Origin: Siphonodentalium dalli
Lineage: Eukaryota; Mollusca; Scaphopoda; Gadilida; Siphonodentaliidae
Direction of reading: 5' to 3'
Assembly (NCBI GenBank): GCA_032622095.1
Contig: CP136065.1
Span: 245,211,474-245,275,473, forward strand
Length of the DNA stretch: 64,000 nucleotides
The position numbers and the translations under genes were made by a program. Within the stretch, counting starts at the first letter, position 1, and each line of letters begins with the position of its first letter. The notes under the pieces are model-generated. The model saw only the letters and a program-made list of their open reading frames with translations. It was not told the origin of the DNA and did no database searches. Shown here piece by piece: positions 1 through 12,600 of the stretch.

Positions 1-380
1 CCGGCCAAAACCGGCCAAATAAAGCTTCAACAGCCTAAAATATCTTCGGTCTGTCTCAATAGAACCATACAAATATGGATATCATTGTAACCGGCTCCTT
101 GACCACATTGTGATAGTTACAGTTATGCCCTGTGCCAATGCATTCTCTTATACATGCGAGTCGACCATAGGTCGCCTCGCATATATAAGAGAATGCATTG
201 GCCTAAAAAAAATCGTTTTTTAACACTTTTTACCATTTTTTCTTACATTCTTTAACAATTTTATAATTTTTAATGTGTTAAGCCAATGCATTCTCTTATA
301 TATGCGAGGCGACCTATGGTCGACTCGCATATATAAGAGAATGCATTGGCACAGGGCCCTTCTGTTGGGTAAAGGGTTAT
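1..380. mobile_element. piggyBac-like MITE, outer type a, carrying the double-hairpin cassette (cut by window edge)
   Basis: The right terminus reads GGGTAAAGGGTTAT at about 367-380, and the left end is lost at position 1. Two complete relatives (12740-13081 and 41511-41911) start TTAACCCTTTACCCAACA and end GGGTAAAGGGTTAA, with TTAA on both sides. The internal cassette at 128-356 has two hairpins of core CCAATGCATTCTCTTATAT separated by an A/T-rich spacer and is bounded by CCCTGTGCC/GGCACAGGG. It sits in intron 14, directly beside the exon 14 donor. Confidence 0.75.
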
Positions 381-388
381 ATACTCAC

Positions 389-624
389 ATCAACAATCCA
401 AGAAACTGATGACGCCTTGTTGTGGATGGTGATATTGACCAAGAATTCTCCGGTCGTGTTATAAGTTGGAATGGATTGTGCGAGGGATGGCGGTATGTTA
501 AACGTAGGATTCTGTATCTCGACAGATGTATCGTAATGGGTTATGATGATTTCTGCATCATCTGGATCTTCACCTGCAGGTCCTATGTACTGCATTGTCA
601 TCAGGTTCGTTGTAAGACCAGGAC
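389..624 (-). CDS. Exon 14 of the polycystin-1-like gene (last exon in window)
   Basis: 236 nt, acceptor TTATCAG|GTCC at 625-626 and donor GAT|GTGAGT at 388-387. The first two bases complete a Ser codon with the last base of exon 13, and the exon ends in phase 0. It encodes about residues 1086-1164: SPGLTTNLMTMQYIGPAGED and onward, ending KASSVSWIVD. The part with GEFLVNITIHNKASS looks like the final strands of a PKD-type sandwich and carries N-x-T sequons. The next exon lies left of the window. Confidence 0.8.
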
Positions 625-3600
625 CTGATAAAAAAATAAGTAGGAGAAATAAATTGGACCTGGGATCAGCCTAGAGGGAGGGTATGCGGCTTATACGGAC
701 CCTGGCTCTTACGGACCCTGGCTCTTACGGACCCTGGCTTTTACGGACCACCGGCTGATACGGACCCTGGCTTATACGGACCCCGGCTCATACGGACCTC
801 AATTAAAATATGCAATTTTCAAACTTATATTTATATATATAATTATGATTGTCTTTTTACCCATATATCTGTATTAATTGAGAATTTCGGTGATTTTTTT
901 GGTGATTTTCAAACTTATATTTATGAATATGGCTGATTTTTTCAGTGATTTTCAAACTTATATTTATGAATTTAATATATAATTATGATTGTCATTTCAC
1001 ACATATATCTGTATTAATTGAGAATTTTTGTGATTTTTTTGGTGATTTTCAAACTTATATTTATGAATTTAACCAATTTTTTCATTTTTTTTCAAACTTA
1101 TATTTATGAATTTAATATATAATTATGATTGTATTTTCACACATATATCTGTATTAATTGAGAATTTCGGTGATGTTCTGGCTTGAAAAAGCATTTATTG
1201 AATCGCGTTAATTAATCTCTTCCTTGTATAAACACGCGCGTGTGATCCCTTTATGTCGTTGTATAAACAGACATGCTGTGATAAATGGTGATCAGGATGA
1301 ATCCACTGAGTTTGATTTGTTACGAAAACATGTTAGTAAAAACACAACTTGTTTCAACTGATATATTAGCCATTGTGTAAACACTAGTGTGTGATCCCTT
1401 ATATTGTTTTATAAACAGACACGCGATGATGAATGGTCAGTGAATGGTGATCAGTATGAATCCACTGAGTTTGATTTGTTATGAAAACATGTTAGTAAAA
1501 ACACAACTGGTATATATTCAACTGATTTATTTTTGACTGGCATAATTCCACAATGACTGCATTGAACCTGAATGTTCTACTTGAGAGCACAACAGCTACT
1601 ACTCGTCGATGAGGATAACTGCCAGCAAACTACTGAAAGAAGCCGCCAAGCTGTAGGCCCCAATTTAGATAATGTTCATCTGATGTAACGTTGTTCCATT
1701 TTTGTTATCATCAGATATTTTGTTATCTCAGTATGTATGTTGTCAGTATTTTGATTTTATTTAAATAAACATATAAAACTTAAATTGTATATTTTAATTG
1801 AGGTCCGTATGAGCCAGGGTCCGTATAAGCCGAGGGTCCGTATAAGCCAGGGTCCGTATGAGCCGGTGGTCCGTAAAAACCAGGGTCCGTATGAGCCAGG
1901 GTCCGTAAGAGCCAGGGTCTGTATCAGCCGGCATTCAGAGGGAGATATTGTCTCCCTGATATGTACAGTAATGACCTAAATAATCTACTCCTTACCCACA
2001 GAAGAATTATGGTAACTTTTCAGGATTTAGTCGGAAATATGGCTTGTTGCCATTCATCGGAAAGTTCTCAGTGAGTGCTTTCCGATGAATGGCAACAAGC
2101 CATGTTTCCGACTAAATCCTGAAAAATTACCCATAATTCTGCTGTGTTTAAGGAATCGATTATTTAGGGCATTACTGTAGGAGAAATAAATAGGACCTGG
2201 GATTAGCCTAATATGTAGTTAACCCATCAATGACTGGTGCTTCCTGAAATTTGGAGAAAACCATGTGCCAATGCATTCTCTTATATATGCAAGTCTCCCA
2301 TAGGGACGAGCGACTTGATTTTTTTTTAAAGACATCTATTCAATGATACATGGCTATATGGAATTTAATTCTGAGAAAATATTGTTGAAAATTGCTTTGT
2401 AGCCCTGAAACGTGGTTACAATCATGGTAGGTAATCACGTGGTTTCGAAGTTGATGAGTATCACTCATTCAAAATTGGCTGAGGTGATCTCAAACGCGAC
2501 CATAGATGAGGAAAAAGGTAATAAACTAGGACACGACATATCACATAGTATTTCGGCAGCTACAAGCATATGCTATTCTATTTTTCAAAAAAGCTGATAC
2601 ATCATTTCTGACCAAAGTTGTCAGTCGAACTATTCTCCTAGTAGTATATATGGTCTTGTGTATTCCACGAACCTCCGACTGGCAAATTTGGTCAGAATGT
2701 GTAGAAAACTACTGAGTATTTCGGAAACAAATAAGGTATCAACATGTTTTAAAAATAATCTAGCATATGCTTGTGACAGTCAAAACGCTATGTTTTGTGC
2801 CTCATATATTAAGTTTTTGTTCGTTTGCGGAAGCCTCGGCCATTTTCAATGCGTGGTACTCAACCTCGAAACCACGTGATCATTCCCAACCGTGACAGTG
2901 ACAACGAACGAGAGAATTGATTTTGATTCCCACTTTTCTGCATGCCATTGTAATTGAGGTGGTGTTTGTATCATGTTGCTGGCAACAAAAATTCATATTT
3001 TTTGGACCATGTTTCTTGCCTTATATGATTTATTTGATTGATTTATTTATTATAGTGACATTACGTTAACAAACATCCGGCCCATAGGGCCTATAAGTCA
3101 CTTGGTACACAAATACAATATTATTATTAATGCATGTTTTGGCTATTTAGATAGTTTTTATTGTCTGATTGAATATGCCTGAGATATAAACCGAGCAGTA
3201 TGTACAGCACAATTATTTACACAGTGAGCCATGATATCTACATCAGAATGTAACGGGGAAATATCGATACGAGAAAATAGGTTTGAACGTTCCTGTCTGT
3301 AAGCTGGATAACGAATGAGGAAGTGAAGTTCAGTTTCCACCTCGCCTGTTTGACACAAAACACAAATCCTATCCTCCACGTCCACATTTCGGAAACGACC
3401 CGTTTCTATTCTGAGAGGCAAGATGCCACAACGGAATTGAGCCATCAGCGAACGTTCTCTGTGCGATATCCGCGAAAGCACGTAGGGTTCCACACAGTAT
3501 GTGGTTTTGAATAGTTTGTACGTACGGAGCTTCCTGAGGCGCCTGACATCAGCAAGCCAGTTTGCTTCATTAAATTCATTCAGTTTTATTGTTAATTTTT

Positions 3601-6600
3601 CTATATCACATTTATTCAAATATTTCACATAGCCTTATAAGTTATATGGCGCCACAGATCACTTTAGGCTTATACTTACTATTGCTGAATACTTCCAGAG
3701 CATTGGAAACGATATCAAAGCGAGGACGTAGGACAGGATTGAGACAGTTGAATAGTGTAGTGACGGTAATATCTTGAACTAAACTTAGGAGATTGACGAC
3801 TATGATCCTTCCACCTCCGGCGCAATCACCCGCTGTGAATGTATGGTGGATAGTGTCTGTACCATCCTCACCGCTCCCTGTCAAAGATACATATTCATAT
3901 ATTAGGTTAGGCCAAAACAACAAAATATAGACTGGTTTATGAACATTTGGGTTGAAAGAAAAGTAGAGGCATGATGGGGGGGGGGGTGTAAAAATTAAAC
4001 CACGACAGCAATTGCCAAAAAACAGGACTGTCCATGAATTTCACAAAAAAAATTAATATAATTTTACTCAAATTATCAAAACAAACTGAATTATTTCTTC
4101 CTATAAAACTGTATAAATAATGGAAAAGCAGTTGAAAACAAAACAAGAGACAGCCGTCAACTATTTTCTTCACCACTGTGACCACATGCTTCATGTTTTA
4201 ATGAACATAAACCAACAAAATATTTTTTTTGCAATTTGAGAAAAATGTTGTAGGATGGGATCGTAAACAGGACTATTAAATTGCTTTTGCCAAGCACTAG
4301 GGAGCCTGCTGCATAATCCGCCATGATGAACATACGATTGACAGGTGTCAGTAGCGTGCATCATGTATGCTCCCTGTCAAATATTGACAAGCCTGCAAAT
4401 AGTGTGTCTCAGGCCTGGAAATCACAATGTGGGCTGGCGCGGGCTCCCCACCTGCAGCTCGCCTAGAATTTTCCAAGAAGCCTTTTTGTAATGTTGTAGG
4501 GTCGGGTTTTAATTTTCAAACCCGAAATGCATGTGTGGTAGAGTGGTCAATTCCTACAATCATCACAGGATTATACGTTGAATAATAAGAATAACGTATA
4601 AAATAATTATTTAATTGAAGAATATCATTGTATTCAACATGCAAGCATATAGTCTATAATGCGCCGATTCAGTGGTTGAATTCCCATGCATAAGTACAGC
4701 AGCCCAAAGCTATGTTAACAGGGAGAGTCCAGAATCTGGCCTAAAATGGGTTAAATTCCAAAGTTGGGAATCCCAATAGACATCAGCTAGCAAAGGGATG
4801 ACTTTCAATTAATTCCCAAGTAAGTAAAACGCACCGCCTGTACAGGTGGTGACTAATTCCACTGTAGCGTAAACACCGTTTCAATTATGCCGAAGTCCAA
4901 GTCTCAGGTAAGACTAAAATGCCGTAAATCGAAGCGTCAGGTAAGACTAATTAGTTCCGCCAACGCAGAATTACGTCATGAGATGTGAATGGCCAACATA
5001 GTCATCAAAGTTCCTATTCCGGTAAGCACATAAATTGTGCACTAAGTATCAACAAAGGCTGTATATGGGTTATGCGCCAGAGAATGGTCTGTTTCAAAAA
5101 GTGACTCCTTGACGGTTGGGCGGGTCCTTTTATACCCAGTGACCCCTAGGGGTCACTAGCCTGACAACCAACGGACTAGGGGGTCGTACGTGACCCAAGG
5201 GGTCACCCGCGAGCCCGGAGTCTTAGAGAGTTGCTGACTGCCGTTGAGACTACTGCACGCGCCAGGGGTGATAGGAAGACAGTCAGTCATGACTATATCA
5301 CCCCTAGCAATATACATGTATAGTCTATCAATATTATATTTATTTGTAATTGTACTTTCCATGTGTGTATATTGTAAATAAAATTATCCTATCCTATCCT
5401 AGCTTGACAACGAAGTATGACGTAGGCGTACCTCGTTGCATCCATGTGCGTACAGTAAACAAGGAAAATGGCTGCCTAGATAGAGAGTATTTACGAAAAC
5501 GAAAGTAGCACGAATTGCACCTGGGAAAATCCCAAATTAGAAAACGTAACTCCGTTACATTTTTATAGCCCGTCTCGTCCTGAGAGATATGTACAGTAAT
5601 GGTCTAAATAATCAACTCCTTAACCACAGCAGAATTATGGGTAACTTTTCAGGATTTAGTCGGAATAATGGCTTGTTGCCATTCATCGGAAAGCTCTCGT
5701 CGAGAGCTTTCCGATGAATGGCATCAAGCCATATTTCCGACTAAATCCTGAAAAATTACCCATAATTCTGCTGTGGTTAAGGAGTCGATTATTTAGGGCA
5801 TTACTGTAAAATATGCTCAGATAAAAAATATGACATTGCGTCAAGTTGAAGCGTTCCATCGAGTGATGATGTCGGCCACGTGCCATGATGTGTTAAATCA
5901 TTGGCAAGCTTCCAAAATCTTAACTGTGTCCGACATTCTATATAATGGACATGATCGATGCATGTAAATGTGCAGAGATATATCGTTATTAACTGGGTCA
6001 AGTTCGAAGTACTTTACATATGCATTACGTATGTGGGGTTCACAGAAGGGGTTGTTGTCAGCGCTGAATATTTTGTCCTTGCGTGATTACTAAAGTTCGT
6101 TTTCACCGTGTGTTAGCTTGAGGATATACTCTGGTAATGTGAAAACCACAGAAATGACTCTGTAAAACTTGGTTTAAGTTTTATTTGAAATGTTTGTGTC
6201 AATGCGTGGCGTGGTGAAAACATGCACAATGTGGTGCGCCATTTTCAAAAATAGTTTTAAGAACTATCTTACCAATTTTCTATTGATTATTATTGATAAA
6301 AATTTTATAGGAAGAAATTACATTTCTTGGCCGTAATACATGCAAAGGATTGTTTTAATTTATTCAGTTTACGTGAGACGCTTACAGGGCCATATCCAGG
6401 GATAATTTGGAGACACCGGTATAAATGCTGAAGGCTGCAGTGAGAGCTTTCCGATGAATGGCAACAAGCCATATTAATACGACATACGTCAGCACAGTAC
6501 ATGTATTATAACCGATATTGATAGGGTCAATAATACTGATACATGTACTACACTTACTTGACAGATGCATGTTATAGTACGGTAAGTAGCATATATCATC

Positions 6601-9600
6601 GGAGGAGTTGAACAATATCTGTAAGTAGGCCTACACATTGCAGGTGCCACAGAGTGCAATATCGGTGAAACGAACATGGATGGAGACCAAGCAAAGAAAA
6701 CCCCATATCGTGTTTGAATAAAACAATATGAACACTAAGTAGTAAATACTTGTATATTTTTAATGCCATGCATCGAACCACATGCTATTGATGTTGTCGC
6801 CTTTCGTCATGCGATCTAATAACACAAATCGAAAAACACATGAGACGAGTGCCAACTCGCATGATGATTTGCATGCAGACTCGGGCTTTTCGTCATGACA
6901 ACAATAATCACTCAGTTGAGTGTGACCACTAATCGTCAATTTAAGTAGCAGCAGGTCACTCTTTGATGTTGCGAAGGTGTCGTTAACACTCATTAGGACG
7001 CAATAATATTCATCTGTAACTTATGTGGATGTTCAAAGGGGAGTAATCCCATGTTAGTATCCTATCGCAAACAGGATAATTATAAAAATCTACGACACGT
7101 GTTTCCTGCATATATGTGCCATACGTTTTATCACAGAATACTATTATGGGGTGTAAATTTAGTATCGTAGTTAGGAATTCTAGTCAAATTGAGTGATACA
7201 GCTTTGTGTTGTATTTTTTTGCATAAAAATATTTATGATTTCTGACCGTTTTACTGATCTTATAAAATATAGATAGATCCATGACTACTGAGTTTGGGCT
7301 CCTGGAGTTTGGGCGCCCAAACCAGTATATCAGTACCAAAAATGTTCTGGATATGGCCCTGGCTTATCAGCTGATTGTAGTGTCAAGGTGAAGTGTAGTG
7401 TCAAGGTGAAGGTGATATAGCCGGTCAGAAATAAACAGAACAAATAGATCTACACCATACACGTGGTGTTGTCAACTTGTCATCGGTGATGGAATACGGA
7501 TTACTTTGACAAATAAAGCAGTCATTTGTAACTGTATTATTCCAGTGTACATATACTGGATTTAATATGCTACTTGATTGTGTATATATATACTATTTTA
7601 TAAAACATTACACAACATAGAAATTACTTTAAAGATATTGACAAACTCACCCAATTTCATTGCATGGGGTTGACACCGACTGACAAATTGTTGAGTACAA
7701 ACACACTTACATTTTGTTTGTGGTTCATATTAATTATATGCTGCATTGAAAAAAATGGCCCGTGTTGGACCATTTTATTTCAATTTTTGATTCACCGTAG
7801 TTGTGAACCAGAATGAAAATACGAAACTGTCACATGGAAATTGGTTATGTTTCAAATATCGAACAGGAACTAAATACAATGGCGTATGTGTGGCTAATCA
7901 ACAAAAGACCATAGGCAATGATAACTATCAGGTATATTGTCACCACAGGCTGTCCAATCCCCCCAAGTTTATTGGTCAAATGTGTTATTGTTGTTAATAT
8001 GCTACTTGATTGTGTACTATTTTATGAAACATTACACAACATAGAAATTACTTTAAAGATTGACAATCTACCCTGCACAGTGGGCTAGCATAACCAAATT
8101 CACCCTCTGGGGACCTCATTCTGCATAGGCCTCAACTGGAAATTAAGTATCTATAGTCTCTAAATAACACTGTTTTTAGTTACTTCTGTTCAGTTTCTAT
8201 ATCCCCTAATTTGCAGAAGTTGAAATATTTTTATAAAAGCAGGAAGTGACAATAATATACACGATCTAATTTACAGTAATGACCTAAATAATCGACTTCT
8301 TAACCACAGAAGAATTATGGGTAACTTTTCAGGATTTAGTTGGAAATATGGCTTGTTGCCATTCATCGGAAAGCTCTCGGGGAGAGCTTTCCGATGAATG
8401 GCAACAAGCCATATTTCCAACTAAATCCTGAAAAGTTACCCATAATTCTGCTGTGGTTAAGGAGTCGATTATTTTGAGCATTACTGTATATTGCTCATGA
8501 CATTTGTGTATAGAAATCATGTTTTGCTTTGTTTGCTTTTTTCCATTTATCATTCTTGGTTATAACCAAATGTTTGTTTTTTTACCAATAAAGAATTTGA
8601 ATTTGTAATTATCATGCTGCTTAATGCAGGACTACAAGTACGTGTTTAATTGGTATCTACCACATTCAAAACATGAAATAGTCTGTCTGTCATTTACAGA
8701 ATGAGGTCCCCATAAGGTGAATGTAGGCATGCTACCCTGCACAGTGGGCTAGCATAATCAAATTCACCCTCTGGGGACCTCATTCTGCATAGGCCTCATC
8801 TGTAAAGTATCTATAGTCTCTAAATAACATTGTTTTTAGTTACTTCTGTTCAGTTTCTATATCCCCTAATTTGCAGAAGATAAAATGCATAAGGCCAAAG
8901 AAACAAATATTTGCGGTTTGGGTTTCCCTACCGACCCTATTTTAAACCCCCTACCCTAAAGTTTTTTTCATGGTTTTCAAGAAAATCTATTTAATTTTTT
9001 CTCCGAAAATTTCATAAAACACAAAAAGCAGATTTAAGCATCTCAGAAAAGGTTGATTTCTAAGTAAAAGTATTGTGTAATATTAACAGTTATACAAAAA
9101 TAATCAAAAGTAGTTTTATGTCATCTTGCGGAGTAAAATATGCAACGAAAAGTCATAAAAATATGCCAAAATAAAAAAATTAATTAAAAAAATAAAACTT
9201 CAAGCCTACCTACTGACCCTATTTTTTTCGGCTTGTAACCCAAACCAGACATTTAATTTTCTTTTGACTAATCAAGGTGACAAATGGGTGAACAACACTT
9301 CAATGAGGACTAAGCAGAATGAGGTTTCCAGAGGATGAATTTGGTGACGCTGTGCGGGGTAGCATCACTAAAATCACCCTCTGGGGACTTCATTCTGTAA
9401 ATGACAGACACACTATTTCAAGTCTTGCCCACATTCTGTGATTGTAAAGGCATAATATATTGTGTACTGTGCATGGGTTTATTCATATGGATGTAATTGT
9501 CTGAAATAAATTAACCCTTCCAAGACTGGAGCTTCCTGAAATTTTGCGAAAACCCTGTGCCAATGCATTCTCTTATATATGCGAGTCGACCATAGGTCAC

Positions 9601-12600
9601 CTCGCATATATAAGAGAATGCATTGGCCTAACAAATTTTATATTATTTTTTATAATTGTTAAAGATTGTAAAAAATAATGATAAAAAATTATAAAGCTTT
9701 CCGATGAATGGCAACAAGCCATATTTCCGAATAAATCCTGAAAAATTACCCATAATTCTGCTGTGATTAAGGAGTCGATTTTCAATTCTGACATGACTGA
9801 ATTAAATGGCCATTTTCCCACAACTCCGCCCTATGAGCAAAACCAGACCTGCTTAATATCTGATGGGGGTGTTTCTTATACAGGGTTCATACAATATTTT
9901 CACAATTCCATTCAAGGACTATTGAAGGACCCATTCAAGGACTATTGAAGGACCCATTCAAGGACTATTGAAGGACCCATTCAAGGACTAGATCGGTTGA
10001 ACTCAAGGACCTGCCCCCTATAATAGAAGCAAATTCCAAAATGTTATAATATTCACCGTATAGCATGCCTTTCATTGCACATTATTATTATTATATATAC
10101 ATTTAAAAACGCATTAGACATCAATTAGGCCTTTTATTTTTGATAAAGTGGTTTACGGAATTTTTGCCCATTGGTTCAGTCGGGTCGGACGAAAAAAAAA
10201 AATAAAAAAAAATGGCAATATCAATTTTTATTTTTTAGGTTCGTAAACATGTATGTCAGCACTTTTGTCAGGGGGCTTCCAGAATGAAGATAATACATTA
10301 TACTTGGGGAAAAAACACAATATTTGGTGTCAATATTCCGAATAATTCAAAAATATAAAGATTTGAGAATTTTTTAATGTTGAGTATACTGCTCCACAGA
10401 TATATTGCATCTGACAGTATTAAAGTCACGTCTTTCCATCCATATATTACTCTAGTGACCCAAATAAATGTACCTGTACGATTATTATTTTTAAAGTGAA
10501 AGTCCACCCTGTATGATTCTTATTTGGGCCCTATGATTATTACATTTAATGAAACATTTCTGATTTATTGGAATGCTCACATAAAAGTGTACATTACGTG
10601 AAAGAATAACATGTTGGCATCGAGCATTTACATCATTATTAGGTTAATACTGATTTTCGTCGCGCTCTCCATGACGGTCGTAGTGATAAATCATATCACG
10701 AAATTTGGAAACGCCGTCACCATGAAGAGCGCGACTATTACAAAAGCTACCCAGTATCGATTAAATACTGTACTAATTGTACGGGAATGACTCGCCGAGA
10801 CCAGGGGATGAGTTTGGCCGATCAAAAACTGATATGAAAAGTATGATGGTCGGAGAAATGATTTATTTTTTATAGTCGGAGGAAATAATAAAAAAAAAAT
10901 TATAATCGGGTTTTTTTTTTTTAAGCGGACGTATTTTAAAGGGGTCGGCGGATCCGTAAACCACTAAATCAAAAAAAGAGGCCTTAGTTTCAATGCGATT
11001 TACATAAAAAGGTACACAAAAGTTCACAATAAAAACAATATATTTTAAAACTAAGAATTTAAAATACGGAGTCGGAGATTTAAAAAAGTGAGTCATTAAA
11101 ACTATACACAGCGGTAAAAAATAACTAAAACTCAAATAAAAGTCATTGCACTTAAATATCTGATTTGAAGCTAAGAAGTGGATGCATAATCTACTGTTTT
11201 TTATTTGTCTGTTGCAATTTGAAGCTCAGATGGAAGAATATGTTACTATCGGCCATAGATTTTGGTCAAGATGACTATATATTTCTAAATTATCAGTTGA
11301 CAATTTAGATATGTTTATAGGCTTTATATAAAAATACGGAAGTGGAACTTTCCCATCAGGGCCGTCACGGAAAGGTATAGTTAAAGGGCGGAATGTTGGA
11401 TGGAACTGATGCTTGTTCTGCTTCATTAAGTTTACCGATCGAGTATAGTTAACAATATTTACAAAGCTGTACAAGTGTAGGGGAGCCTGGGAGGAGCCAC
11501 AGGTGGGGTTCTGTACTTTCTCAATATTCAAGGTCTATTCAAGGACTGGTTGTTCAATTCAAGTACTATTCAAGGTTCAAACCTGATTCAAGGACTATTC
11601 ATTCCAAGGTCCAAAATTCAAGGACTATTCATTTCCGTGTGAACCTCGCATATATAAGAGAATACATTGGCCTAACAATATTTATCCCTTTGAGTGCCAA
11701 GTCGATTTTTGTATCAACCCATATACCCTGTGCCAATGCATTCTCTTATATATGCGAGTCGACCATAGGTCGCCTCGCATATATAAGAGAATGCATTGGC
11801 CTAACAATTTTTTTTTTTTTTCTTCTATTTTTTTTACAATTTTAATAATTTATTCTTATATTCTTTAACAGACTTATTTTGTAGGTTTAGGGCCGATGAG
11901 ATCGGCCCCTGGCACTCAAAGGGTTAATCTGCACCAGTGCAGCTCCAGTCATGAAAGGGTTAATCCCTCCATGACTGGAGTTCCCTGAATTTTTGCGAAA
12001 ACTCTGTGCCAATGCATTCTCGTATATATGTGAGTCGACCATTAAGAGAATACATTGGGCTAACAAATTTTATATGTTTCATAATTGTCATAAAATGTGA
12101 AGAAAAAAAATTATAACAAATTGTTAAAGGATGTAAGGAGTAATGAAAAAAATTATAAAAATTGTTAAAAAATGTAAGAAAAAATTATAAAAATTGATAA
12201 AGAATGTAAGACAAAATGATAAAAAAATTTATCAAAATTGTTAAAGAATATAAAATTTTTTTCAAAAATGATAAAAAAAATGATGAAAATTGTTAAATAA
12301 TGTAAAAAAATTTATAAAAAATTGTTAAGCCAATGCATTCTCTTATATGCGAGCAATCTATGATCAACTCGCATTTATATAAGAGAATGCATTGGCACAG
12401 GGTTTTTAATGTTGCACAATCACAGCTCCCGTCATGAAAGAGTTAATAATAATATTATTGTTTTTGGCTTGTTATATGTATACATGTATCTTACCTGTTC
12501 TATCCATGTTTGGATAAACAGTCGTTCCGCCATCTAAATCCCAACTAATTTTCATCTGATTTGGTCCACGATACAGAACGATATTTATGGAAATATTTTC

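Larger units (their letters stand above)
625..3679 (-). other. Intron 13 of the polycystin-1-like gene
   Basis: About 3.05 kb, phase 1, filled almost entirely by mobile DNA: the foldback element (684-1931), a hairpin MITE (1964-2179), a c-type fragment (2218-2312), a TIR element with a nested MITE (2423-2893) and a LINE 3' remnant (3031-3628). No host exon was recognised here. Confidence 0.75.
3878..12494 (-). other. Intron 12 of the polycystin-1-like gene
   Basis: About 8.6 kb, phase 1. It contains a retroelement 3' end (~5120-5402), family A hairpins (5592-5808, 8272-8488, half copy 9693-9780), a hAT-like element (6385-7361), a C-family hAT with nested Harbinger MITE (8667-9427), a second hAT-like element (9881-11646) and TTAA MITEs (9511-9692, 11682-11927, 11960-12446). 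In 3878-5120 and 5809-6384 I see nothing recognisable beyond a poly-G run at 3977. Confidence 0.7.
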
